Source: Prolixibacteraceae bacterium
GTDB lineage: Bacteria; Bacteroidota; Bacteroidia; Bacteroidales; Prolixibacteraceae
Direction of reading: 5' to 3'
Length of the DNA: 51,813 nucleotides
NCBI GenBank assembly: GCA_028282705.1
Contig: JANQHI010000010.1
Location: forward strand, 1 to 51,813
Below are positions 43,976-51,715 of this stretch, piece after piece. The position numbers and the translations under genes are program-made. The notes beneath the pieces were generated by a model. That model made no database searches and was not told the DNA's origin. It saw only the letters and a program-made list of their open reading frames with translations. Every line of letters starts with the position of its first letter. Position 1 is the stretch's first letter.

Positions 43976-44001
43976 AGTTACTGTTTTAATTGTTTTCAAT
44001 T

Positions 44002-44009
44002 CAAATATA
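44002..44009 (-). promoter_or_regulatory. -7 box for the 167-residue exported-protein gene
   Basis: The minus strand reads TATATTTG, an exact TAnnTTTG match, 26 bases upstream of the ATG at 43975. It decides between the two possible starts of this gene. Confidence 0.5.
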
Positions 44010-44235
44010 TGTAACATATTGACACATAAATATTTATTTCAGCAAATTACAGCCCAGCTTCTACCAATAGCCTATTATGCAGGTTAAAGCCTTTTTTGTG
44101 TTGTTTGTAGATAGAAAAGTGCATTTGGCTGGAAAAGGAATAAAACATTGGATTTTTGAGGGAAAAACGACTATGAACTACATAATTGACATGACATCTT
44201 CAATCAAAGATAAAATTGGAAGCATAATTAGCTGC

Positions 44236-44268
44236 AAAAAAAAGCAGCACTACAATTGTAATGCTGCT
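44236..44268 (-). terminator. Terminator of the DUF4252 gene
   Basis: On the minus strand AGCAGCATTACAA pairs with TTGTAGTGCTGCT (one G-T pair) and is followed by eight T. It lies about 38 bases after the stop codon at 44307. Confidence 0.9.
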
Positions 44269-44306
44269 AATACACTATTTATATTTTATCTATCCTCAAA
44301 AAAAGG

Positions 44307-44819
44307 TTAAAAACCTATATTTCCTAAGCTTAGGAAATCTTTATGATCAGACTCCTGAATATAATTATTCAATAATTCTGGTTTGATTTTCCCTTTAATA
44401 TAGACCAGGGCATTATCATCACCACCTACCAATACCACCATCTCTTTGATTGTGTTGTTAGAACCTACTTTACCCATTATTGTAACATCATCACCTTCAT
44501 CATGGATCCTTAACAATTCTTCATAATCTTTTTCAGCTATTAATGCTGCAAATTCCTCGTGAAGGTTGATTTGGCCATTTAAATGGTTATCTTCAATAAC
44601 CAGGACTTTTACTTTATCAATGTGTTTCAACAACTCCTCTTCCTCTTCATCAAGGTCAGCAACTAATGTGGCCAACCTGATCGCAAAACCAGGAATGGTA
44701 ATTGCCACTACCCCTTTTTTGAACCTATATTTAGTAAAAGCCTTTGAAACACCCTCATTATCTGAACATGATGTGAATAAAATGGCAAGGGCTACCAGAA
44801 GTACAGACAGTTTTTTCAT
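44307..44819 (-). CDS. DUF4252-like lipoprotein
   Basis: A 170-residue predicted lipoprotein from the ATG at 44819: signal MKKLSVLLVALAILFTSC with lipobox FTSC. The mature protein looks like the DUF4252 family common in Bacteroidota: FKKGVVAITIPGF, an acidic segment (ADLDEEEEELLKHIDKVKVLVIE), AALIAEKDYEELLRIHDEGDDVTIMGKV, and MVVLVGGDDNALVYIKGKI near the end. The family has no known function and sometimes lies near sigma-factor/anti-sigma genes, which are not seen here. An upstream in-frame start at 44852 is less likely because the signal would begin internally. It has its own terminator. Confidence 0.82.
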   Translation of the reverse strand: MKKLSVLLVALAILFTSCSDNEGVSKAFTKYRFKKGVVAITIPGFAIRLATLVADLDEEEEELLKHIDKVKVLVIEDNHLNGQINLHEEFAALIAEKDYEELLRIHDEGDDVTIMGKVGSNNTIKEMVVLVGGDDNALVYIKGKIKPELLNNYIQESDHKDFLSLGNIGF

Positions 44820-44915
44820 TTTTCTAACTGATTGGTTTTTATTATGACGCATACAACCAATTATTGTTACATCAAAACAAAAGGAGTCGCCTTATTAAAA
44901 GCCTCTTTTATTGTT

Positions 44916-47723
44916 TTAATAGCCCAGGCTTTCCCCTTTATCAATAGCAGGCACCCCCCTCTTCATCCATTCAGGCATTTCTTTATCCTTTAGGTAATGG
45001 TTAAAAAATTGGAACATCCTTCTTGACAAATCCATGCGGTTTGCCCAGCTACTGACCTTTAAGTTATGTGGTTCATTGTTATAAGTTAACATCCATGCTG
45101 GTTTATTTAACCTCCTCATAGCTACAAATAATTCAATGCCCTGGTACCATGGGACAGCACCATCTTTATCATTATGCATCATCAAAAGAGGTGTTTCAAT
45201 TTTAGGGGTATGGAACAAAGGGGAGTTTTCAATGTATAATAAAGGTTTCTCCCATAATGTCCCACCTATCCTGCTTTGGGTATGTTCATACTGGAACATC
45301 CTGCTCATGCCTGTTTGCCAGCGAATTCCACCATAGGCACTGGTCATATTGCTAACAGGGGCACCTCCCATAGCAGCTGCAAACATATCAGTTTGAGTAA
45401 CCAGGAATGCAGCCTGGTATCCTCCCCAACTCTGCCCTTGCAACCCAATTTTATCTTTATTTATAAAAGGGTACTTATTTATTAAATAGTTAACCCCACT
45501 AACAATAGCATTGTAGGCACTTTGCCCAGGGTAACCTACTTTATAAGTAATGTCAGGTACAAAAATGCAATAACCATTACTGGCATAAAAAGCCTTATTG
45601 ATGGTTGACCTGCTTGGAGATGGGATGATATGCCTATTTAAAGTGTGTACATTCCTTTCATAAAAATAGGTAACCATTGGGTACTTTTTCATAGGATTCA
45701 TATTCTCAGGCACATATAACAACCCTCTTAATGTTTCCCCTGTAAATGACACCCATTCAACCATTTTAACTTTTAACCAGTTAAAATCTTCTTGCTGTGG
45801 GTTTGCATCTGAAAGCCTCTTTATATGACCAAATTTTGTATTACTACACCTGATATCAGGAAACATTTCAGCATTTTGTTTTGTCCAAATAAGTTTATCA
45901 GCATTTTTCGCTTTTTTCAAAGAAGAAAACATGTAATTATCCATGATTAATAGTTCAGGGTCTTTTACTGCACTAAAACTTGAACTGAAATACCCTGATG
46001 ACATTGTCCTTTCATCAAATGCACTAAGTACTACAGGTTTGCTTATTGAAATAAACTCTTCATCTTTATCAAGCTTCATATACCTTAGCACAGTCTGGTT
46101 CCTCCTTCCAAAAGCATGGGTTACGTTCACTGGTACCCTAACACCTGAAGGGTCTAATTTCCAGATATCATAACGGTCATATATATAGACAAATTTATCA
46201 GCTTCACTCCAACCTGCAATCCCATATGGCCTGGGATCCATGGGCATATCATTCAATTCATTGTGAAAACTTACAGGAAGTATTTTAGTTAAAGAAACAA
46301 GTGTTTCATCACCCAGTTTGGTTGACTGGCAATAATAGCTGCTGTCTTTAGGTTCATACCAAACCACATATTTCCCTGCAGGTGAAAGCTGGACCATCCC
46401 ATTATTTTTTACAATCAGCCTTTTGATACCTGTATTTAAATCAACCAAATAATAGTCACTGTTTCTTTTCCCTGTCCAGCTTGCCTCACGCATATAGGGT
46501 TTCCTGTCAGCACCTAAAGCAATATCTGCATTACCTTTTTGTATAGTCCTGATTGTATTGATATTCAGGTCAGCCAACTGGATAAATTTTTGTTTATCAA
46601 CATGGTAAACAGCCCTATACACCCTCTTTTTCTCCCTTGATGCTTCTACCTTTTGCTGTGGCTGAAGTGTCAGGTCTTCCCAATGCCATATGTCTAATTT
46701 TGGTTTTTCTTCATCCAATAATGAATCTTCAGGCTCAGGTTTAGGTGCTAATGCTGTTCCCAAATACAGCTTTGTGCCATCCTCAGAAAATGAAAGGCTG
46801 CCATTTTCACTTGGAGCCCACCCAACAGGAATGCCTGCCATGTTTTTTTCAGCTACCACTAAAGGGTTGTTGTTTATTGTATTCCCATAAAGCAACTTAT
46901 ACACTTTTTCATCAATGGTATCTTTTGAATGCAGGAATGCAAACTGCCCTCCTGCCTCATCTGCAACAACCTTTTTAACCCAGCCTTCTGACTCAAAAAA
47001 GGTAATTGTGTTCCCTGTAACAGTATTGAAATACCTTATTTTGGAATGGGTAGTTGTTGAATTTTTTAGTTGGGTTGTAAAAACAATGCTTCCCCCCTTT
47101 TTAGCTACATTATACTCTGTTACATTGTGAAATAGTAATGTGTCAGCATTTTTTATATTGAATAGTACCAAGTTGTCACCATCCTGCTTAGTTTTCTTTT
47201 TTAAAGGCTTTTCCTTATCCTCCTTTACCCCCTTTCCTTTTTCATTTGGGTTTTCCTTTTTTTCAGGTTTCAACATAAAGGCTACCCAGGCCGCATTTTC
47301 TTCAGGGACTTTATAAGATTTCAGGTTTGCAAAAAACACAGGTTCTTTTTTGCCAAAAACGAATATCCCCAAACTATCCATAGGCATATTATCCTTCTTT
47401 ACCTTTTTTTTCTTTGCTGCCCTTATGGTATCCTGGGGTTGTCCTATTTTATAAATAATAAAGTTATTTTCAGGTCCAATGGTTGCGCCTTTTCCTCTTG
47501 CTACCACAACCTCATTTTTATTATTCATGTTGAATACCAAATTACCATCCCCTTTTTGTGGGTTAATTTCATAGGAAATAATTTTCCCATTATTAGAAAT
47601 TGATTGGTTACTTATGGTATTCCATGATGCAAAATCATCAGTTGTTAAAACCTTTTTTGCTGGTTGTTGCGCAAAACAAATAAAAGGAGCTATCAATAAT
47701 ATCAGAAAAACAGCCTGTCTCAT
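44916..47723 (-). CDS. Exported S9-family (prolyl oligopeptidase type) serine peptidase
   Basis: A 935-residue exported peptidase. Signal peptide AVFLILLIAPFICFAQ; then a long beta-propeller-like N-terminal region (~25-640); then the alpha/beta-hydrolase domain with the catalytic serine in GQSWGGYQAAF (~762), Asp in HNDKDGAVPW (~853) and His in NNEPHNLKV (~884). This is the arrangement of acylaminoacyl/dipeptidyl peptidases of family S9. A Lys-rich insertion is visible at ~160-185 (EKKENPNEKGKGVKEDKEK). No T9SS sorting domain is present, so a periplasmic location is likely. The MITE-like copy 3 starts 27 bp upstream of its ATG. Confidence 0.92.
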   Translation of the reverse strand: MRQAVFLILLIAPFICFAQQPAKKVLTTDDFASWNTISNQSISNNGKIISYEINPQKGDGNLVFNMNNKNEVVVARGKGATIGPENNFIIYKIGQPQDTIRAAKKKKVKKDNMPMDSLGIFVFGKKEPVFFANLKSYKVPEENAAWVAFMLKPEKKENPNEKGKGVKEDKEKPLKKKTKQDGDNLVLFNIKNADTLLFHNVTEYNVAKKGGSIVFTTQLKNSTTTHSKIRYFNTVTGNTITFFESEGWVKKVVADEAGGQFAFLHSKDTIDEKVYKLLYGNTINNNPLVVAEKNMAGIPVGWAPSENGSLSFSEDGTKLYLGTALAPKPEPEDSLLDEEKPKLDIWHWEDLTLQPQQKVEASREKKRVYRAVYHVDKQKFIQLADLNINTIRTIQKGNADIALGADRKPYMREASWTGKRNSDYYLVDLNTGIKRLIVKNNGMVQLSPAGKYVVWYEPKDSSYYCQSTKLGDETLVSLTKILPVSFHNELNDMPMDPRPYGIAGWSEADKFVYIYDRYDIWKLDPSGVRVPVNVTHAFGRRNQTVLRYMKLDKDEEFISISKPVVLSAFDERTMSSGYFSSSFSAVKDPELLIMDNYMFSSLKKAKNADKLIWTKQNAEMFPDIRCSNTKFGHIKRLSDANPQQEDFNWLKVKMVEWVSFTGETLRGLLYVPENMNPMKKYPMVTYFYERNVHTLNRHIIPSPSRSTINKAFYASNGYCIFVPDITYKVGYPGQSAYNAIVSGVNYLINKYPFINKDKIGLQGQSWGGYQAAFLVTQTDMFAAAMGGAPVSNMTSAYGGIRWQTGMSRMFQYEHTQSRIGGTLWEKPLLYIENSPLFHTPKIETPLLMMHNDKDGAVPWYQGIELFVAMRRLNKPAWMLTYNNEPHNLKVSSWANRMDLSRRMFQFFNHYLKDKEMPEWMKRGVPAIDKGESLGY

Positions 47724-47749
47724 AATTCAGTGGTTTAATGTTTTAAGTT

Positions 47750-47913
47750 GAAGTTGTCAAAAGTTAAATTGAAAAACTACTAGTAACATCTTGATCCCAT
47801 TGGGCTTCAGCTAATTTTCCTTCCATAGCTTTAGCTATGCAAGAAAAATGGAGCTTCGCCACTGATAATCAATATGTCACTCTCGAAATTCCCCTTCAAC
47901 TTTAAACAACTTC
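47750..47913 (+). repeat. MITE-like dispersed element, copy 3 (complete)
   Basis: A 164-bp element bounded by imperfect 19-bp inverted repeats: GAAGTTGTCAAAAGTTAAA on the left and TTCAACTTTAAACAACTTC on the right, matching at 16 of 19 positions. The central hairpin is CATAGCT-TT-AGCTATG. The body is about 95% identical by eye to copy 1 and close to copy 2 outside the hairpin. It lies 27 bp upstream of the S9 peptidase gene. No direct target duplication is evident. The following stretch up to 48160 contains no supported gene. Confidence 0.88.
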
Positions 47914-48160
47914 ATTTTGAAGAGTAGAAAAATAATAAAATTCTTCAAAAACAAGCCTGATTTGTATCCACAGAATTATAGGACCATGCCAATATGGTTT
48001 TAAAAGAGGACCACTTAGAAGTTCATTTTGAGCAATGGGGAGAAACCTTTAAAACATTATATTACTGATTATCAAAACGAAAGAGTTCTCATTTTACTCA
48101 AAATGATTCTTAATAAGGCTTTTAAGGCAGCCTTTGTGATTTCTATACTTTTAATGGTAA

Positions 48161-48874
48161 TTATTTATCATGGGTATGCAACCCACACTCTTTTCCTGAG
48201 TTGTTTTCCCACCACCAGCGCCCTGCGCGGAAATCTTCACCAGGCTGTATGGCACGTGTACATGGCTCACATCCTATGCTAACAAAGCCCTTGTCGTGCA
48301 GTGCATTGTAAGGCACGTTCTGTTTTTTTATGTAATCTTTTACATCCTCCAGGCTCCAATCAAGTAGTGGGTTATATTTTACCAAGTTATGCCCATCATC
48401 CCATTCAAAATATTGCAGGCTACCCCTTCCTGATGATTGGGATGCCCTGAGCCCTGTAACCCAACATTCTTTCCCATCAAGGACAATTTGCAAAGGTTTT
48501 ACTTTCCTGATAAAACAACATTCTTTCCTGTTTTCAATTGAAGCATAAAAACTAATAGGGCCTTTTTCATTGAGCAATCTTTCCACATCTTCAGCTTCAG
48601 GGAAATATGCCCTTATGGGTTTGCCATACTTTTCAAGGGTTTTGTTAAATACCTTATAGGTTTCTTCAAACACCCTACCTGTATCCAGGGTTACCACATC
48701 AATGGGGATGTTTTTTCTGAATATGATATCAGTAATAACCTGGTCTTCATATCCAAAACTTGTTGTAAATACAATCTTACCAGCATATTTTGAAGCAACC
48801 AAACTGAGTGTTTCTTCTATTGATTTTTGCTGTACTTCAGCATTTAGCAACTCAACAATTTTCTCATTAACCAT
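48161..48874 (-). CDS. cysH: Assimilatory adenylyl-sulfate (APS) reductase, CysH family
   Basis: Reduces adenylyl sulfate (or PAPS) to sulfite with thioredoxin in sulfate assimilation. The 237-residue protein has the nucleotide-binding FTTSFGYEDQVIT (~34), LDTGRVFEETY and GLRASQSSGRG motifs. The cluster-binding cysteines CCFIRKVKPL (~120) and CEPCTR (~201) and the catalytic C-terminal ECGLH (~230) identify the [4Fe-4S] APS-type enzyme rather than the cluster-free PAPS reductase. It is last in an operon, 18 bp after the methyltransferase gene. No ATP sulfurylase or sulfite reductase gene is in the window, which is unusual for cysH. Confidence 0.93.
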   Translation of the reverse strand: MVNEKIVELLNAEVQQKSIEETLSLVASKYAGKIVFTTSFGYEDQVITDIIFRKNIPIDVVTLDTGRVFEETYKVFNKTLEKYGKPIRAYFPEAEDVERLLNEKGPISFYASIENRKECCFIRKVKPLQIVLDGKECWVTGLRASQSSGRGSLQYFEWDDGHNLVKYNPLLDWSLEDVKDYIKKQNVPYNALHDKGFVSIGCEPCTRAIQPGEDFRAGRWWWENNSGKECGLHTHDK

Positions 48875-48892
48875 AGTAGGAAATTTAAGATT

Positions 48893-50083
48893 TTAATCAA
48901 CATATAGGACTAATCCTTTCAGGTATTCTCCTTCAGGATGGTACAGGTTTACAGGATGGTCAGCAGGTTGGGTAAGCTGGTGCAATATTTTTACTGAACG
49001 CCCTGCAATAGCAGCTCCTGAAAATACTGCTTCCCTAAATTTATCTTTTGACACTACCTGTGAACAAGAGAATGTAAAAAGGATACCCCCTGGGCGTATT
49101 TGCTCAAATGCCCTGGTATTTAACCTCTTATATCCCTGCAATGCCCTTGGCAATGTTTCCCTGTGTTTTGCAAATGCAGGGGGGTCAAGGACAACCAGGT
49201 TATATTTATCTTTTATATCTTTCAAATAATCAAAAGCATCAACTGCAAAGGCTTCATGCCTGGAATCATCAGGAAAATTAAGCTTCACATTTTCATTTGT
49301 AAGGGCTATTGCTTTTGCAGAGGAATCAACTGAATGGACAAGGTTAGCCCCTCCCCTCATGGCAAAAAATGAGAAACCACCTGTGTAACAAAACATGTTC
49401 AGCACATCCCTTCCTTTGGCATAATCTTCAACCAGCTTCCTGTTTTCCCTCTGGTCAATGAAGAAACCAGTCTTTTGGCCTAATTCCCAATCAACATTAA
49501 ATGTTAAGCCATATTCAGAAACTTGCTTATCAGGGTCACTGCCATACAAGTAACCATCTATTGGCTCAACTGATGATTTGAAAGGGATGGTTTTGGCACT
49601 TTTATCATACACAGCCTTTAACTCACCTCCCATGATCTCAACCAAGGCATCTTTAAGCTGTTCCTTTATGAGGTACATCCCAATGGAGTGCATTTGCATA
49701 ACAGCTACCCCATTGTAAAAATCAATGATCAATCCTGGCATGCCATCACCTTCAGCATTTACCAGCCTGAATACATTGGTATCCTGGTTATCTTTAGAAA
49801 AAAGTTGCTTTCTCAGGTTGTAGGCATTTTGAAGTTTATTTTTCCAGAAGTTAATATCAGGGGTAATTTCCTCAAAGGAAAAAACCCTTACTGCTATTGA
49901 GCCAACCTGATAGTGCCCTATACCCAAAAATTCATCTTTGTTTGAATAAACAGCAACAACGTCCCCTTCATTAACCTGTCCATATACCTTTTTAATAGCA
50001 CCTGAAAATACCCAAGGGTGAAACCTTTTTAATGATTGGTCTTTCCCTGATTTCAGTACAGTTTTAGCAAATTGGGCATCCAT
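48893..50083 (-). CDS. RlmI-like class I SAM-dependent rRNA methyltransferase
   Basis: A 396-residue protein with an N-terminal PUA domain (VLKSGKDQSLKRFHPWVFSGAI), an EEHEE-like linker and the Rossmann methyltransferase domain: DVLNMFCYTGGFSFFAMRGG (~228-247), HSVDSSAKA, LVVLDPPAFAKHRETLP (~300) and FSCSQVV (~343). E. coli RlmI makes m5C1962 in 23S rRNA; the Cys in SCSQ is the expected catalytic residue. The family also includes relatives with other targets. I took the ATG at 50083; a TTG at 50092 would overlap the upstream stop. It is third in the operon DUF5063-exonuclease-methyltransferase-cysH. Confidence 0.9.
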   Translation of the reverse strand: MDAQFAKTVLKSGKDQSLKRFHPWVFSGAIKKVYGQVNEGDVVAVYSNKDEFLGIGHYQVGSIAVRVFSFEEITPDINFWKNKLQNAYNLRKQLFSKDNQDTNVFRLVNAEGDGMPGLIIDFYNGVAVMQMHSIGMYLIKEQLKDALVEIMGGELKAVYDKSAKTIPFKSSVEPIDGYLYGSDPDKQVSEYGLTFNVDWELGQKTGFFIDQRENRKLVEDYAKGRDVLNMFCYTGGFSFFAMRGGANLVHSVDSSAKAIALTNENVKLNFPDDSRHEAFAVDAFDYLKDIKDKYNLVVLDPPAFAKHRETLPRALQGYKRLNTRAFEQIRPGGILFTFSCSQVVSKDKFREAVFSGAAIAGRSVKILHQLTQPADHPVNLYHPEGEYLKGLVLYVD

Positions 50084-50088
50084 GGCTA

Positions 50089-50661
50089 TCAATTTGTATA
50101 TAAATTCTGGTATATCTTCAATGCTGCCCAGGCATCAGTGGCAGCATAAATTTGCTGTGCTTCAGTAAGTAAATCAGCCTCCCAGTTTGAAAGTTGCTGG
50201 GCTTTTGATATCCTGCACCCCAGCACAATCCCAGTTAATTTTTTTAGGCTGAAATTTTGTATCCCAAACTCCTGCACCTGGTCCTGAAGTTCAATAAACC
50301 CATTGGGCGAGAAATAATTTAGGTTCTGGAGCACCTTTATATCATCGCGAATGGCAACCCCTGCTTTTACAATTTCCTTTGATTGGAGAATCCTGGTTAA
50401 ATCATTAGGCAACCCAATTTTATTCAGACGAAATAAGAATGCACGTTCATTGGTCGAAAGTTGCAATAATGCTACCTTATTTACATTCCCTTTTTTAAAT
50501 GAGGGCCTGGTTTCTGTATCAAACCCTATTACTTTTTGCTTTGCCAGGTAGTCTGCTATCTCCTTTACCTGATACTTATCTTCAACAACAGAAATCGTCC
50601 CTTCAAATTGAACCAGTGGTAATTCTGCCAGTTCCTCTTTTGTAATACTTTCCCTAAACAT
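50089..50661 (-). CDS. DEDDy-type 3'-5' exonuclease
   Basis: A 190-residue RNase D/DnaQ-superfamily exonuclease domain protein. The acidic residues are in IGFDTETRPSF (Exo I, ~42), GVAIRDDIKVL (Exo II, ~97) and YAATDAWAALKIY (Exo III with the Tyr of the DEDDy class, ~171). There is no HRDC or polymerase domain, so it is a stand-alone exonuclease; whether it acts on RNA or DNA is not determined. It is 9 bp downstream of the DUF5063 gene and 5 bp upstream of the methyltransferase, suggesting RNA metabolism by context. Confidence 0.9.
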   Translation of the reverse strand: MFRESITKEELAELPLVQFEGTISVVEDKYQVKEIADYLAKQKVIGFDTETRPSFKKGNVNKVALLQLSTNERAFLFRLNKIGLPNDLTRILQSKEIVKAGVAIRDDIKVLQNLNYFSPNGFIELQDQVQEFGIQNFSLKKLTGIVLGCRISKAQQLSNWEADLLTEAQQIYAATDAWAALKIYQNLYTN

Positions 50662-50670
50662 ATACGCTCA

Positions 50671-51294
50671 TTAAATATCATTCCTGAACTGGTCAAAAAA
50701 ACCATCAACCCAGTCAGATTCCTTATTATTCATAGGGTTAGGATTATCATTACTTTCCTTCTCTTCCAGGTCTTTGCCACTTACCAGAAGCTTGTGTACA
50801 GCCCTAAGCACATTAACAAGCCTTTGCCCCCAATATTGTTCAAAATTTAATATGCACTCACTCAATGAATCATGCATCACATCCTCATTCCCCAGGCTGT
50901 AAGATGTAATAAAATCCTTGACATCCTGATAGATATCCAATACATTTTCTGAAATGCTGTTCTCTATTGCTTCCTCACTATACTCCATCCCCTCAACAAA
51001 TACTTCCTGAAAAGAGTCATGCCCTCCCAGCAGCTTTGACCACTTTTGTGCCAACACATTGTAATCAAGTTCTGAAACAAACTTTTCAAGTTCTTCCTCC
51101 ATTACCCTCTCTGCTTTAGGAAGCATAGTTGCTTTCAGGTAAAGAAGTGGAAGTATTTTCTGAAGCTTCCCCAATGCTGAAGTAATAGTTTCATTCCCCC
51201 CACCTTCAACAAGCTTACAAAACTCATTGGCCACAGTTACAAACTCAACAACATTTTTTGAATATACAATATGGCTTATGTTTTCTTCACTCAT
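50671..51294 (-). CDS. DUF5063-domain protein
   Basis: A 207-residue, acidic, helical cytoplasmic protein matching the DUF5063 pattern in Bacteroidota: SKNVVEFVTVANEFCKLVE, LGKLQKILPLLYLKATMLP, WSKLLGGHDSFQEVFVEGMEYSE split by short loops, YQDVKDFITSYSLGNEDVM and CILNFEQYWGQRLVNVLRAVHKLL. The C-terminal ~30 residues are Asn/Ser-rich and end in DWVDGFFDQFRNDI. No enzymatic motif is visible. It leads a four-gene operon with an exonuclease, an RlmI-like methyltransferase and cysH, so a link to RNA processing is possible. Confidence 0.85.
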   Translation of the reverse strand: MSEENISHIVYSKNVVEFVTVANEFCKLVEGGGNETITSALGKLQKILPLLYLKATMLPKAERVMEEELEKFVSELDYNVLAQKWSKLLGGHDSFQEVFVEGMEYSEEAIENSISENVLDIYQDVKDFITSYSLGNEDVMHDSLSECILNFEQYWGQRLVNVLRAVHKLLVSGKDLEEKESNDNPNPMNNKESDWVDGFFDQFRNDI

Positions 51295-51313
51295 GATGCC
51301 ATTTTAACAAGTG

Positions 51314-51321
51314 CAAAAGTA
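51314..51321 (-). promoter_or_regulatory. -7 box for the DUF5063 operon
   Basis: The minus strand reads TACTTTTG, an exact TAnnTTTG match, 19 bases upstream of the ATG at 51294. No clear TTG lies at -33. Confidence 0.5.
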
Positions 51322-51422
51322 ACAAGTTTTTTTTATGAATGGTAAGATTTAGGGAAAGAGTATTGTTGCTAAAATTTAACTATTTCAAAGTGGAGGTTAC
51401 TTCCTCCACTCCAGCTTATTAT

Positions 51423-51539
51423 CTATATCCTATAAACAACCTTTTCATTGTCAATTAGCCACCTGACTACATTCATGATATCATCCTGGTTGCCTTGCAA
51501 TTTTATAACTAATTCTTCAAAAGTTACTGGTTTTTTCAA
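51423..51539 (-). pseudogene. Possible truncated winged-helix-like gene fragment (38 codons)
   Basis: On the minus strand a short frame reads LKKPVTFEELVIKLQG, then NQDDIMNVVRWLIDNEKVVYRI and a TAG stop. The pattern of two short helices then a beta-hairpin ending (WLIDNEKVVYRI) resembles the C-terminal part of a winged helix-turn-helix domain. The only start codon is TTG at 51539; a TGA precedes the frame about 24 bases further up, and the upstream sequence runs into a hairpin repeat. It may be a gene remnant truncated at its 5' end, or a tiny real protein. Confidence 0.4.
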
Positions 51540-51562
51540 TACTCTAACAATAAAAGATATTC

Positions 51563-51677
51563 AACCCCTAATGGGGTTTGGCCGTTTTTATACTTTAATC
51601 TTTTTATAAATATTTAATCCCTAAGGGATATTATTAAGCACGAAATACAGCTTTCAGTTTTTGCCCTGTCAGGGCAA
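51563..51677. repeat. Three consecutive short hairpins near the right edge
   Basis: AACCCC-TAAT-GGGGTT (51563-51578), ATCCC-TAA-GGGAT (51617-51629) and TTGCCCT-GTC-AGGGCAA (51661-51677) are spaced about 40 bases apart, with AT-rich sequence between them. None has a T-tract. The arrangement recalls the hairpin run at 2978-3161, though sequences differ. Confidence 0.6.
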
Positions 51678-51715
51678 CCTATTTATAAAAAATCATCAAG
51701 GTATAAACCTAGTGC

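Noticed and set aside
1-47913. Nearly equal spacing (~23.8 and ~23.9 kb) of the three dispersed elements
   Set aside because: Three points are too few to infer periodicity; most likely coincidence.
48028-48282. An 84-codon plus-strand frame with a hydrophobic segment
   Set aside because: Its second half overlaps cysH antisense, it has no promoter match, and the hydrophobic segment reads like chance translation of AT-rich DNA.
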